Assembly: GCA_948946035.1 (NCBI GenBank)
Contig: CARBKU010000055.1
Location: 1-7,601 of the forward strand
DNA length: 7,601 nucleotides
Origin: an uncultured Clostridia bacterium
GTDB taxonomy: Bacteria > Bacillota > Clostridia > TANB77 > CAG-508
Reading direction: 5' to 3'
Part shown: in pieces, positions 1-6,941 of the stretch
Numbering within the stretch: the stretch's first letter is position 1
Layout: every line of letters begins with the position of its first letter
The notes under the pieces: model-generated
Told to the model about the DNA's origin: nothing
Databases searched by the model: none
The model's input: the letters and a program-made list of their open reading frames with translations, nothing else
Position numbers and translations under genes: made by a program

Positions 1-1
1 A

Positions 2-85
2 GTAAAAATTGATCATGATTTAGCACGTAAAAATGCTAAGAAAAATAAAAAAGAAAAAAGTATTCAAGGCGAGAGAGTATCATAA
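2..85 (+). CDS. 3' end of an unrecognised Lys-rich protein (partial)
   Basis: An open frame enters from the left edge and runs 27 codons to TAA at 83-85. The visible C-terminus contains IDHDLARKNAKKNKKEK and ends GERVS; it is strongly basic and probably a disordered tail. I do not recognise the family from so short a piece. The frame is supported by the strong terminator that begins seven bases after the stop, as expected for the last gene of a transcript. It uses CGT and AGA for Arg and has no CGG. Seeing the upstream sequence could show that it is a chance open frame, but the stop-terminator arrangement makes a real gene end more likely. Confidence 0.5.
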   Translation, partial: VKIDHDLARKNAKKNKKEKSIQGERVS

Positions 86-91
86 GTTAAG

Positions 92-133
92 AAAAACTCA
101 CTTTAATAAAATATAATATTAAAGTGAGTTTTT
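92..133 (+). terminator. Rho-independent terminator after the upstream gene
   Basis: A perfect 17-bp inverted repeat (arms 92-108 and 117-133, core ACTCACTTTAATA / TATTAAAGTGAGT) surrounds an 8-nt loop and ends in a T run at 129-134. The A run on the 5' arm means it could also terminate transcription from the opposite strand. It separates the upstream gene from polC, so polC needs its own promoter within 134-313. Confidence 0.9.
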
Positions 134-166
134 TATATTGGAGGAAAGTTCGTTACACATATAATT

Positions 167-195
167 GTTGACACAAAATCAAAGATTTTGACAAC
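167..195. promoter_or_regulatory. Imperfect palindrome with two TTGACA hexamers in the polC leader
   Basis: CAAAATC (174-180) and GATTTTG (184-190) form a perfect 7-bp inverted repeat around AAA. It extends outward through an internal bulge to GTTG (167-170) and CAAC (192-195). TTGACA occurs at 168-173 and again at 188-193, so either copy could be a -35 element. I see no convincing -10 hexamer 16-18 bases after either copy, so the promoter assignment is weak. The palindrome could be an operator or a 5'-UTR hairpin. The rest of the leader to position 298 is AT-rich and shows nothing else I can name. Confidence 0.35.
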
Positions 196-298
196 GATTT
201 ATCTGAGTAAGAAGGACTTTCTGTACAAGATAAATATTATAAAAAATAATATGTTCGCTTTTTTAATCAACTTAAATGTGATAAAATTTAAACTACAA

Positions 299-304
299 AA
301 GGAG
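299..304 (+). promoter_or_regulatory. Ribosome binding site that fixes the polC start
   Basis: AAGGAG lies 9 bases before the ATG at 314. The open frame continues upstream to a TTG at 188, but that start has no Shine-Dalgarno sequence, and the extra 42 codons encode nothing PolC-like. The ATG at 314 is therefore the supported start, giving MSEKLKKVGEIF. Confidence 0.85.
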
Positions 305-313
305 AGAAAAAGG

Positions 314-2812
314 ATGTCAGAAAAATTAAAAAAAGTAGGAGAAATTTTTAGCGACTATAATACAAGTTCAAACATAAAACATGCAGAAATAAATGAATTA
401 AATGTAATAAAAAAAACGAACACATTACAAGTAGAAATATACTTTGACGAATGGATAGAAATAAAAGAGATATGGTATTTTGAAAGATTCTTAAGAGAAA
501 GATTCAAATTTGAAAATATAGACATAAAAATAGAATATCATAAAGATGTAGAAAAAAAGCAAATAAAAGATGAATGGAAAAACATAATAGCATATATGGC
601 ACATAAATATCCTTTAGCAAAACCAATGTTATTACTAAAAAGTGAAATAGACGTAAAAGAAAAAGAAATAATAATAAAAATGCACATAAAAGGAGCAGAA
701 TTCTTAAAAGCAAAAAAGACAGATAAGGAACTAATAAAAGTCTTAAAAAACATATATGGAAAAGACTATAAAATAGAGATAATAGAAGAAATATCAAAAG
801 AAGAAATAAGCAAAATAAAAGAAAAACTAAAAAAAGAAGAAGAAGAAATTATAGCAAAAATTGAGGAAGAAAACAAACAATTATCACAAGAAGCAGAAAA
901 TACAGTTCCAGAATATAATGACGTAGATTACATGCCTCCAACAGATATAGAAGGATACATACCACAAGAAAATGAAGAAAATGGAATACCACCTGAAATG
1001 ATGCAAGAAACAGAAGTAAAAGAATACATTATGGGAAAACCAACAAAAGCAAAAGAAAACAACAAAAAAATAAAAGAAATAACCGCAAATGATGGAAAAG
1101 TTACCCTAGAAGGAAGAATTGTAACTTGTGAAGTTAGAGAAACAAAATCAGGAAAAGGAATGATAATATTTGACTTATATGATGGAACAGGAACAATCAC
1201 ATGTAAATCATTTGCAAAAGATATACAAGAAGGGCAAGAAATTACAGAAAAGATAAAAAATGCAAATGCAATTAAATTAACAGGAAAAGCAGGTTTAGAC
1301 ACATATGCAGGAGATGTAACAGTAATTGCAAATATCATAATAGAAACAAATACAGAAGTTCCAGAATTACCAACAGAAGAGGAAGAAGAAGACACACCAT
1401 TAATACTAGGAACATCTCAAAACATAACAGAAGAAATAGTAAAAGTAGTAGACTTAGGGGTAGACGATGGAAAAGTTTCATTACAAGGAGAAGTAATATA
1501 TTCAGAAGATAGAACACTAAAATCAGGAAAAACGCTATTTAGTTTTGATTTATATGATGGAACTAGTACTATTACATGTAAAGCTTTTTTAGAAAAAGAC
1601 AAAGTAAAAAAAACAATGAAAAGAATTCAAAAATCAAAAGGAATTAAATTAGCTGGAACAGCACAAATGGATACATTTTCAAATGAACTAACAGTAATGG
1701 CGAACACAATAATAGAAACAGAAGGAATCAAAAAAGAAATAAGGAAAGATAATGCAGAAGTAAAAAGGGTAGAATTACATATGCATACACAAATGAGTCA
1801 AATGGATGCAATGACTTCAGCAACAGACCTAATAAAAAGAGCAATGAAATGGGGAATGAAATCAATAGCAATCACAGACCACGGTGTTGTACAAGCATTT
1901 CCAGAAGCACATAAATTACTAGGATATGATAATAATGATATAAAAATAATCTATGGAGTTGAAGCATATTTAGCACCTGACAAAAATGCAATAGTAACAA
2001 ATGCAAAAGGACAAGATATAGATACAACATATTGTGTATTAGACTTAGAAACAACAGGATTTTCAGCTACAACAGAAAAAATAACAGAAGTTGGAATAAT
2101 GAAAGTAAAAAATGGAGAAGTATTAGATGAATTTAGTTGTTTTGTAAATCCAGAAAAACACATTCCACAAAGAGTTTCAGAAGTTACAAATATAACAGAC
2201 GACATGGTTGCAGATGCTGAAACCATTGACAAAGTATTTCCAAAAATTTTAGACTTTATTAAAGGTTCTGTTTTAGTTGCTCATAACGCACCTTTTGATA
2301 TAGGTTTTTTAAAACAAAATGCAAAAGTATTAGGACATGAATTTGATTACACATATTTAGATACATTAAGTTTAGCAAAAGATTTGTTTCCAGATTACAA
2401 AAAATATAAATTAGGAAAAATAGCAGAAAACTTAGGAATAAAAGTAGAAGTAGCACATAGAGCTTTAGATGATGTAGATACTACTGTAAAAGTATTTAAA
2501 GTTATGATGAATATGCTAAAAGAAAGAGGAGCTAAAAAGGTAGAAGATATAGATAAAATAAGTAGTTCAGAAGATGCAAAGAAAGAAGCATACAAAAAAT
2601 TAAAAACTTATCATGCGATAATTTTAGCAAAAAATTATATAGGATTACGTAATTTATATAAATTAGTATCATATTCACACTTAGATTACTTTTATCGCAA
2701 GCCACGTATTTTAAAAAGCTTACTAGAAAAATATAGAGAAGGATTAATTCTAGGAAGTGCATGTGAGGCAGGAGAATTATATCAAGCAATTGAACTTCGG
2801 AAGAACAGATGA
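314..2812 (+). CDS. polC: polC segment 1: N-terminal, tandem OB, PHP and exonuclease domains
   Basis: Read alone this frame gives 832 residues and stops at TGA 2810-2812, four codons after the CGG. Residues 1-190 look like the PolC N-terminal domain. About 190-235 is an acidic, Glu-rich linker, and two OB folds follow (about 237-355 and 362-480). PHP motifs include H489-M-H491 and D522-H523. The proofreading exonuclease is inserted in the PHP domain, with DEDDh motifs D577-L-E579 (DLETTG), H657-NAPFD662 and H715-RALDD720, so all acidic ligands and the His are present. The second PHP half (YHAIILAKNYIGLRNLYKL) then runs to YQAIEL. The last five codons after CTT (RKNR and stop) do not match PolC, which places the shift at 2798. 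Confidence 0.9.
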   Translation: MSEKLKKVGEIFSDYNTSSNIKHAEINELNVIKKTNTLQVEIYFDEWIEIKEIWYFERFLRERFKFENIDIKIEYHKDVEKKQIKDEWKNIIAYMAHKYPLAKPMLLLKSEIDVKEKEIIIKMHIKGAEFLKAKKTDKELIKVLKNIYGKDYKIEIIEEISKEEISKIKEKLKKEEEEIIAKIEEENKQLSQEAENTVPEYNDVDYMPPTDIEGYIPQENEENGIPPEMMQETEVKEYIMGKPTKAKENNKKIKEITANDGKVTLEGRIVTCEVRETKSGKGMIIFDLYDGTGTITCKSFAKDIQEGQEITEKIKNANAIKLTGKAGLDTYAGDVTVIANIIIETNTEVPELPTEEEEEDTPLILGTSQNITEEIVKVVDLGVDDGKVSLQGEVIYSEDRTLKSGKTLFSFDLYDGTSTITCKAFLEKDKVKKTMKRIQKSKGIKLAGTAQMDTFSNELTVMANTIIETEGIKKEIRKDNAEVKRVELHMHTQMSQMDAMTSATDLIKRAMKWGMKSIAITDHGVVQAFPEAHKLLGYDNNDIKIIYGVEAYLAPDKNAIVTNAKGQDIDTTYCVLDLETTGFSATTEKITEVGIMKVKNGEVLDEFSCFVNPEKHIPQRVSEVTNITDDMVADAETIDKVFPKILDFIKGSVLVAHNAPFDIGFLKQNAKVLGHEFDYTYLDTLSLAKDLFPDYKKYKLGKIAENLGIKVEVAHRALDDVDTTVKVFKVMMNMLKERGAKKVEDIDKISSSEDAKKEAYKKLKTYHAIILAKNYIGLRNLYKLVSYSHLDYFYRKPRILKSLLEKYREGLILGSACEAGELYQAIELRKNR

Positions 2813-5100
2813 AGAAATAGAAGAAATAGCAAATTTTTATGACTATTTAGAAATACAGCCAATTGGAAACAATCAATTTTTAATAAGAAATGAGACAGTA
2901 AAAGACGAAGAAGGATTACAAGATATAAATAGAAAAATAGTTGAACTAGGAGAAAAACTAAATAAGCCAGTAGTTGCAACATGTGATGTACACTTTATGG
3001 ATCCACAAGACGAAATATATAGAAGAATATTAGAAGCAGGGCAAGGGTATCAAGATGCAGATAATCAAGCACCACTATATTTAAGAACAACAGAAGAAAT
3101 GCTTAAAGAATTTGAATATTTAGGAAAAGAAAAAGCATACGAAGTTGTTGTAACAAACACAAATAAAATCTCAGATATGTGTGATAGAATTAGTCCAATT
3201 TCACCAGAAAAATGTCCTCCACACATACCAGGCTGTGAACAAACAATTAAAGATATAGCATATTCTAAAGCACACGAATTATATGGAGATCCACTACCAG
3301 AAATAGTACAAACAAGGTTAGATAAAGAATTAGACTCTATAATAAAAAATGGATTCTCGGTTATGTATATTATAGCACAAAAACTAGTATGGAAATCAAA
3401 CGAAGATGGTTACATAGTAGGTTCAAGAGGGTCTGTTGGTTCTTCATTTGTTGCAAATATGACAGGTATAACAGAAGTTAACTCATTACCAGCACATTAT
3501 AGATGTCCAAACTGTAAATATTCAGATTTTACAGACTATGGTTATAAAAATGGATTTGACTTGCCAGATAAAGAATGCCCTAAATGTGGACATAGCTTAG
3601 ATAAAGATGGAATGGATATTCCATTTGAAACATTTTTAGGTTTTAATGGAGATAAAGAACCAGATATTGACTTAAACTTTTCAGGAGAATATCAAGCAAA
3701 AGCACATAAATATACAGAAGTTATTTTTGGAAAAGGAACAACATTTAAAGCAGGAACAATAGGTACAGTAGCAGATAAGACAGCATATGGTTATGTAAAA
3801 AAATATTATGAAGAAAGAAATATACCAATAAATAGAGCAGAAACACAAAGAATAGCAGTTGGTTGTACAGGAATAAAAAGAACAACAGGTCAACATCCAG
3901 GAGGAATTATAGTAGTTCCAAAAGGAAGAGAAATTTATGAATTCTGTCCTGTACAACATCCAGCAGATGACCCTAATTCAGATATAGTTACAACACATTT
4001 CGATTATCACTCTATTGACCAAAACTTATTAAAATTAGATATTCTAGGACATGATGATCCAACAATGATACGTATGTTGCAAGATATTACAGGAAAAGAC
4101 CCAACAAAAGTACCTTTAGATGATAAAGAAACAATGTCAATTTTTAGTTCAACAGATGCATTAGGTGTAACAAAAGAACAAATACATTCAGATGTTGGAA
4201 GCTTTGGAGTACCTGAATTTGGAACAAAATTTGTTAGGGGAATGTTAGTAGATACAAAACCAAAAACGTTTGATGAATTAATTAGAATATCACGGATTAT
4301 CACATGGTACAGATGTGTGGCTTGGAAATGCACAAAGCTTAATAGAAGCTGGGACAGTAACACTGCAAGATGCAATTTGTTGTCGTGACGATATTATGAT
4401 TTATTTAATAAAAATGGGATTGCCTCCAAATCCAGCATTCAAGATAATGGAAACAGTACGTAAAGGAAAAGCACTAAAAGATCCAGCAAAATGGGAAGAA
4501 TATAAAGCTTTGATGAAAGAACATGATGTGCCAGACTGGTATATTAAGTCTTGTGAAAAAATAAAGTATATGTTCCCAAAAGCTCACGCAGCAGCATATG
4601 TAACAAACGCATTTAGAATTGCTTGGTTTAAAGTACATGAACCCTTAGCATATTACGCATCATATTTTTCAATTAGAGCAGATGAATTTGATAGTGACTG
4701 TATGATTTTTGGAAAAGAAAAGGTAAAAAATAAAATGAAAGAAATAGACTTACAAGGAAATAATGCAACAACAAAAGATAAAAATATGTATGCTATATTA
4801 GAATTAGTTTTAGAAATGTATGAAAGAGGATTAGAATTTTTGCCTATGGATTTATACAAATCACATAGTACTAAATTTTTAGTTGAAGATGGAGCAATTA
4901 GACCACCACTAAATAGTATACCAGGACTAGGAACTGTCGCAGCTGTAGGAATAGAAAAAGCAAGAGAAGAAGGGAAATTTATGTCTATAGATGACTTAAA
5001 AATTCGCTCAAAAGTTGGAAACTCAGTTACAGATTTACTTAAAAATTATGGATGCTTAAATGGTATGAGCCAAAGTAATCAAATGAGTTTATTTGGTTAA
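314..5100 (+). CDS. polC: DNA polymerase III alpha subunit, PolC type, read through two +1 frame changes
   Basis: This is the replicative DNA polymerase of low-G+C Gram-positives, which combines 5'-3' polymerase and 3'-5' proofreading exonuclease in one cytoplasmic chain. It works at the fork on the beta clamp and is normally essential. No single frame encodes it: frame 2 (314-2797), frame 3 (2799-4292) and frame 1 (4294-5100) must be joined by skipping one C at 2798 and one C at 4293. The joined protein has 1594 residues in the canonical order: N-terminal domain, OB fold (here doubled), PHP split by a DEDDh exonuclease, palm with inserted zinc module, fingers/C-terminal region and clamp motif. 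The only large addition over the usual roughly 1450 residues is the second OB copy. Conservation on both sides of each junction argues against a decayed pseudogene. The alternatives are programmed shifting, quadruplet decoding or sequence error. Confidence 0.93.
1010..1740 (+). repeat. Internal tandem duplication of the PolC OB-fold domain
   Basis: Two copies of about 120 residues lie in direct order. IMG-KP (Gly at 241) aligns with LILG (Gly at 366), DGKVTLEGRI with DGKVSLQGEV, FDLYDGTGTITCKSF with FDLYDGTSTITCKAF, and TVIANIIIET with TVMANTIIET. The offset is exactly 125 codons through the start and core and 124 at the end, so there is one single-residue gap. DNA similarity is still visible around TATATGATGGAAC. 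Copy 1 has the extended linker and KSGKG context; copy 2 abuts the PHP domain. The familiar PolC layout has one OB fold here. Confidence 0.85.
2795..2801 (+). other. +1 frame-change site 1 (CTT-CGG-A) in polC
   Basis: The zero frame reads GAA CTT CGG AAG AAC AGA TGA. Dropping C2798 gives GAA CTT GGA AGA ACA GAT, i.e. YQAIEL-GRTDEEIEE, the expected length and pattern for PolC between the second PHP half and the polymerase core. The TGA in the original frame comes only 9 bases after the CGG. There is no prfB-like Shine-Dalgarno sequence a few bases upstream; the nearest AGGAG (2770-2774) is about 23 bases away. Whether the ribosome shifts here or the base is an error cannot be told from one sequence. 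Confidence 0.75.
2799..4388 (+). CDS. polC: polC segment 2: polymerase palm with zinc module
   Basis: Homology to PolC begins at GGA 2799 (GRTDEEIEE, then FYDYLEIQPIGNNQF), directly after the frame change. In joined numbering, CPNC (C1064, C1067) and CPKC (C1088, C1091) form the four-Cys zinc module. PDIDLNFSG supplies catalytic D1117 and D1119, and LDILGHDDPTMIRML supplies the third Asp, D1242. Matching sequence ends at DELIRIS (4292). The remaining 32 codons to TGA 4386-4388 are unrelated. The frame has no good start codon with a ribosome binding site near its beginning; an AGGAG at 2770-2774 has no suitably spaced ATG. Separate translation is therefore unlikely. Confidence 0.9.
   Translation, partial: GRTDEEIEEIANFYDYLEIQPIGNNQFLIRNETVKDEEGLQDINRKIVELGEKLNKPVVATCDVHFMDPQDEIYRRILEAGQGYQDADNQAPLYLRTTEEMLKEFEYLGKEKAYEVVVTNTNKISDMCDRISPISPEKCPPHIPGCEQTIKDIAYSKAHELYGDPLPEIVQTRLDKELDSIIKNGFSVMYIIAQKLVWKSNEDGYIVGSRGSVGSSFVANMTGITEVNSLPAHYRCPNCKYSDFTDYGYKNGFDLPDKECPKCGHSLDKDGMDIPFETFLGFNGDKEPDIDLNFSGEYQAKAHKYTEVIFGKGTTFKAGTIGTVADKTAYGYVKKYYEERNIPINRAETQRIAVGCTGIKRTTGQHPGGIIVVPKGREIYEFCPVQHPADDPNSDIVTTHFDYHSIDQNLLKLDILGHDDPTMIRMLQDITGKDPTKVPLDDKETMSIFSSTDALGVTKEQIHSDVGSFGVPEFGTKFVRGMLVDTKPKTFDELIRISRIITWYRCVAWKCTKLNRSWDSNTARCNLLS
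4290..4296 (+). other. +1 frame-change site 2 (TCA-CGG-A) in polC
   Basis: The zero frame reads ATA TCA CGG ATT ATC, which is meaningless for PolC. Dropping C4293 gives ATA TCA GGA TTA TCA CAT GGT, i.e. RIS-GLSHGTDVWLG, one of the most conserved stretches of the family, so the junction is fixed to within a codon. The P-site codon (TCA) differs from site 1 (CTT), while the CGG plus A is identical. The original frame stays open for 32 codons, so there is no nearby stop to act as the pause signal. Confidence 0.78.
4294..5100 (+). CDS. polC: polC segment 3: fingers, C-terminal region and clamp-binding motif
   Basis: From GGA 4294 the frame reads GLSHGTDVWLGNAQ, a signature PolC stretch that continues exactly from DELIRIS in the previous frame. 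It then has CCRDDIMIYLIKMGLPP and FPKAHAAAYVTNAFRIAWFK, which are typical of the PolC fingers/nucleotide-binding region. A helix-hairpin-helix-like segment follows (NSIPGLGTVAAVGIEKAR). The chain ends in QMSLFG (1589-1594), a good beta-clamp binding pentapeptide at the usual extreme C-terminal position. TAA is at 5098-5100. I see no terminator before the next gene. Translation independent of segment 2 is not supported, because there is no ribosome binding site at its start. Confidence 0.9.
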   Translation, partial: GLSHGTDVWLGNAQSLIEAGTVTLQDAICCRDDIMIYLIKMGLPPNPAFKIMETVRKGKALKDPAKWEEYKALMKEHDVPDWYIKSCEKIKYMFPKAHAAAYVTNAFRIAWFKVHEPLAYYASYFSIRADEFDSDCMIFGKEKVKNKMKEIDLQGNNATTKDKNMYAILELVLEMYERGLEFLPMDLYKSHSTKFLVEDGAIRPPLNSIPGLGTVAAVGIEKAREEGKFMSIDDLKIRSKVGNSVTDLLKNYGCLNGMSQSNQMSLFG

Positions 5101-5146
5101 TATTATAAAAAATGAAAATTTGCCTTAGAAAAGGAGAGTTTGTAAA

Positions 5147-6424
5147 TTGAAAATATTAATAAAAAATTGTAATCTAATATCAATGGAGGAAAAAAGAAAA
5201 AAACTTGAAGAAAATATTGATATACTAATAGAAGATAAAAAGATAGTAAAAATACAAAAAAATATACAAGAAAATGTAGATAGAATAATTGATGCAACAG
5301 GAAAAATCATTATGCCAGGTCTTATTAACACACATTCACATATAAGTATGAGCATATTTAGAGAAACAGTAGATGGGTACAAAACACAAGACTGGTTAAA
5401 AGAAAAAATTTGGCCAATGGAAGACAAATTGCAAGAAGAAGACATATATTGGGCAACATTATTATCATGTATAGAAATGATAAAAACAGGTACAACAACA
5501 GTAAACGATATGTATTTTATGACAGATGAAATAATAAAAGCAGCTTTAGAATCAGGAATTAGGCTACAAACTACAAGAACATTAATGGGATATGAAGAAA
5601 AAGATGAACAAAGAATAAAAGAACTGGATGATTTAATAAAAAAATATAAGCAAGATACAATTAGTTTTAATGTTGGAATACATGGATTATATACAAGTAA
5701 TGAACACTATGTAAAAAAGTGTATTAAATTTGCAGAAGAAAAAGATTTACCAATACATATGCACTTTTGTGAGAATGAACAAGAAAGACAAGACATTAAA
5801 AGAGAATATAATGTAAAAACACCATTAGAGGTAATTAATAGAGACTTTGCAAAAACACATAACATATTAGCACATAGTGTAAAGATAAATGAAGAAGATA
5901 TAAAAGAATTAAAAAAAACAAATTCATATATATCACATTGTCCAGTTAGTAATTTAAAATTAGGTTGTGGTGTAGCAAAAGTAAAAGAAATGTTGGAAAA
6001 TGATATATGTGTATCTTTAGGAACAGATGGACAAGGAAGCGGAAGTAATTTAGATATGTTTGAAACAATGAAATTTATAGCATTATTGCAAAAAGGAATA
6101 AATGAAGAACCAGAAATAATACCAGCATATGAAGTGTTAAAAATGGCAACAATTAATGGAGCAAAGACTTTAAGGCTAGATAATGAAATTGGAAGTATAG
6201 AGGTAGGAAAAAAAGCAGATATTATAATGATTAATTTAAATGATATTTTAACTCAGCCAATAAATAATATATTTGCCGAAATCATATATAATGTAAAAGG
6301 TACAAATGTAGAGATGACAATGATTAATGGAAAAATAATTATGGAAAATAAAAAGATAAAAGGTATAAACAAAGAAAATATTATAAAAGAATGTAATGAA
6401 ATAATAAAAAAAATATCAAAATAG
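5147..6424 (+). CDS. mtaD: 5-methylthioadenosine/S-adenosylhomocysteine deaminase (amidohydrolase)
   Basis: A 425-residue cytosolic metal-dependent amidohydrolase of the MTA/SAH deaminase group. It hydrolyses the 6-amino group of methylthioadenosine or S-adenosylhomocysteine to the inosine forms plus ammonia, feeding SAM by-product recycling. Visible family features: an N-terminal beta strand segment (MKILIKN) and PGLINTHSH with metal ligands H63 and H65. H206 and E209 lie in HMHFCE, H243 in LAHS, H264 in SHCPVSNLKLG and D294 in GTDGQGSGSNLDMF. The C-terminal GSIEVGKKADIIMINL is typical of the composite beta domain. The start is TTG, chosen because AGGAG (5132-5136) lies 10 bases upstream; the next ATG (5183) would remove the conserved N-terminal strand. 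It begins 46 bases after polC with no terminator between. Substrate is inferred from the family; a related aminohydrolase such as guanine or TRZ/ATZ type is possible. Confidence 0.85.
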   Translation: MKILIKNCNLISMEEKRKKLEENIDILIEDKKIVKIQKNIQENVDRIIDATGKIIMPGLINTHSHISMSIFRETVDGYKTQDWLKEKIWPMEDKLQEEDIYWATLLSCIEMIKTGTTTVNDMYFMTDEIIKAALESGIRLQTTRTLMGYEEKDEQRIKELDDLIKKYKQDTISFNVGIHGLYTSNEHYVKKCIKFAEEKDLPIHMHFCENEQERQDIKREYNVKTPLEVINRDFAKTHNILAHSVKINEEDIKELKKTNSYISHCPVSNLKLGCGVAKVKEMLENDICVSLGTDGQGSGSNLDMFETMKFIALLQKGINEEPEIIPAYEVLKMATINGAKTLRLDNEIGSIEVGKKADIIMINLNDILTQPINNIFAEIIYNVKGTNVEMTMINGKIIMENKKIKGINKENIIKECNEIIKKISK

Positions 6425-6438
6425 AAAGAGAGAAATAA

Positions 6439-6744
6439 ATGTTAGAAAATACTATTAATATAAATGAAATTTTTACAATAAAAAATATAATTATTTATTT
6501 TATTATAATAAATTTAATTGGATTTTTTATAATGTGGTTAGATAAAAATAAAGCTAAAAAAGGAAGATGGAGAATACCAGAGAAAACACTATTTTTAATA
6601 ACAGCATTAGGTGGAGGGATAGGAACTATTTTAGGAATGTATGTGTTTAGACACAAAACACAAAAGTTGAATTTTGTTATAGGTTTCCCATTTATTACGA
6701 TATTAGAAATAGTTACAATTATATATTTTTGCATAATAAAATAA
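6439..6744 (+). CDS. Small DUF1294 (YsdA-like) membrane protein
   Basis: A 101-residue protein with three hydrophobic segments (about 13-35, 50-68 and 77-99), so probably an integral cytoplasmic-membrane protein. DUF1294 hallmarks are in order: N-x-x-G-F with MWLDKNKAKKGRWRIPE between segments 1 and 2, LGGGIGT in segment 2, and FRHKTQKLNF before segment 3. The function of this family is not established. The basic DK-x-KAKKGRWRIPE loop is its most conserved part and is expected to be cytosolic or interfacial. It starts 14 bases after the deaminase stop, with a weak purine-rich AGAGAG ribosome site, which suggests translation coupled to the upstream gene. The strong terminator begins 28 bases after its stop. 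Confidence 0.85.
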   Translation: MLENTININEIFTIKNIIIYFIIINLIGFFIMWLDKNKAKKGRWRIPEKTLFLITALGGGIGTILGMYVFRHKTQKLNFVIGFPFITILEIVTIIYFCIIK

Positions 6745-6772
6745 GAGAATTTTATGTAATTTATTAAAATGT

Positions 6773-6816
6773 AAAAAAGCCTATAAGTATTACTTACAAT
6801 ACTTATAGGCTTTTTT
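6773..6816. terminator. Strong terminator after the DUF1294 gene, possibly bidirectional
   Basis: A perfect 19-bp inverted repeat (arms 6773-6791 and 6798-6816, core GCCTATAAGTAT / ATACTTATAGGC) encloses the 6-nt loop ACTTAC. It is flanked by six A on the left and six T on the right, so it can serve both strands. It ends the polC-mtaD-DUF1294 stretch. Confidence 0.93.
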
Positions 6817-6941
6817 ATATATGTGATTATTAAGTAGAATTAGTACACATAAACACTTTAATAAAAAGGTAAAAAGTGTAAATATTATATAAACTTATTA
6901 AGAATGTGAACAACTTGTGAACGCAAGGTAAGTAAATTAAG
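6817..6941. other. Intergenic DNA left of the DnaA boxes, no gene seen
   Basis: No open frame with a ribosome binding site is visible on either strand. ACACTTT (6853-6859) and AAAGTGT (6873-6879) form a 7-bp inverted repeat with a 13-nt loop, too weak to name. TGTGAACAA at 6905-6913 is a degenerate DnaA-box-like 9-mer on the minus strand (TTGTTCACA), and a weaker one (TGTGAACGC) follows at 6916-6924. Both point the opposite way to the main cluster. Confidence 0.4.

Noticed and set aside
188..313. N-terminal extension of polC from the TTG at 188
   Set aside because: No ribosome binding site precedes 188, the extra 42 residues are not PolC-like, and ATG 314 has a well-spaced AAGGAG.
2770..2797. 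prfB-like internal Shine-Dalgarno stimulating shift site 1
   Set aside because: The AGGAG is about 23 bases before the CGG, whereas the prfB element sits only a few bases from the slip codon. Site 2 has no such element at all.
2757..2798. Independent translation start for the second polC frame
   Set aside because: The codons before 2799 in this frame do not match PolC, and no ATG/GTG sits at a proper distance from the AGGAG at 2770-2774.
314..5100. polC as a decayed pseudogene
   Set aside because: All catalytic and structural motifs are intact over 1594 residues, there are no other stops or indels, and both lesions are the identical CGG-A +1 event.
504..5445. Many minus-strand open frames opposite polC and mtaD
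   Set aside because: They are hydrophobic, low-complexity mirror readings of A-rich codons, lack ribosome sites, and lie opposite well-supported genes.
6853..6879. ACACTTT / AAAGTGT inverted repeat as an RNA element
   Set aside because: Seven A/T-rich pairs with a 13-base loop and no T run are within chance for this composition.
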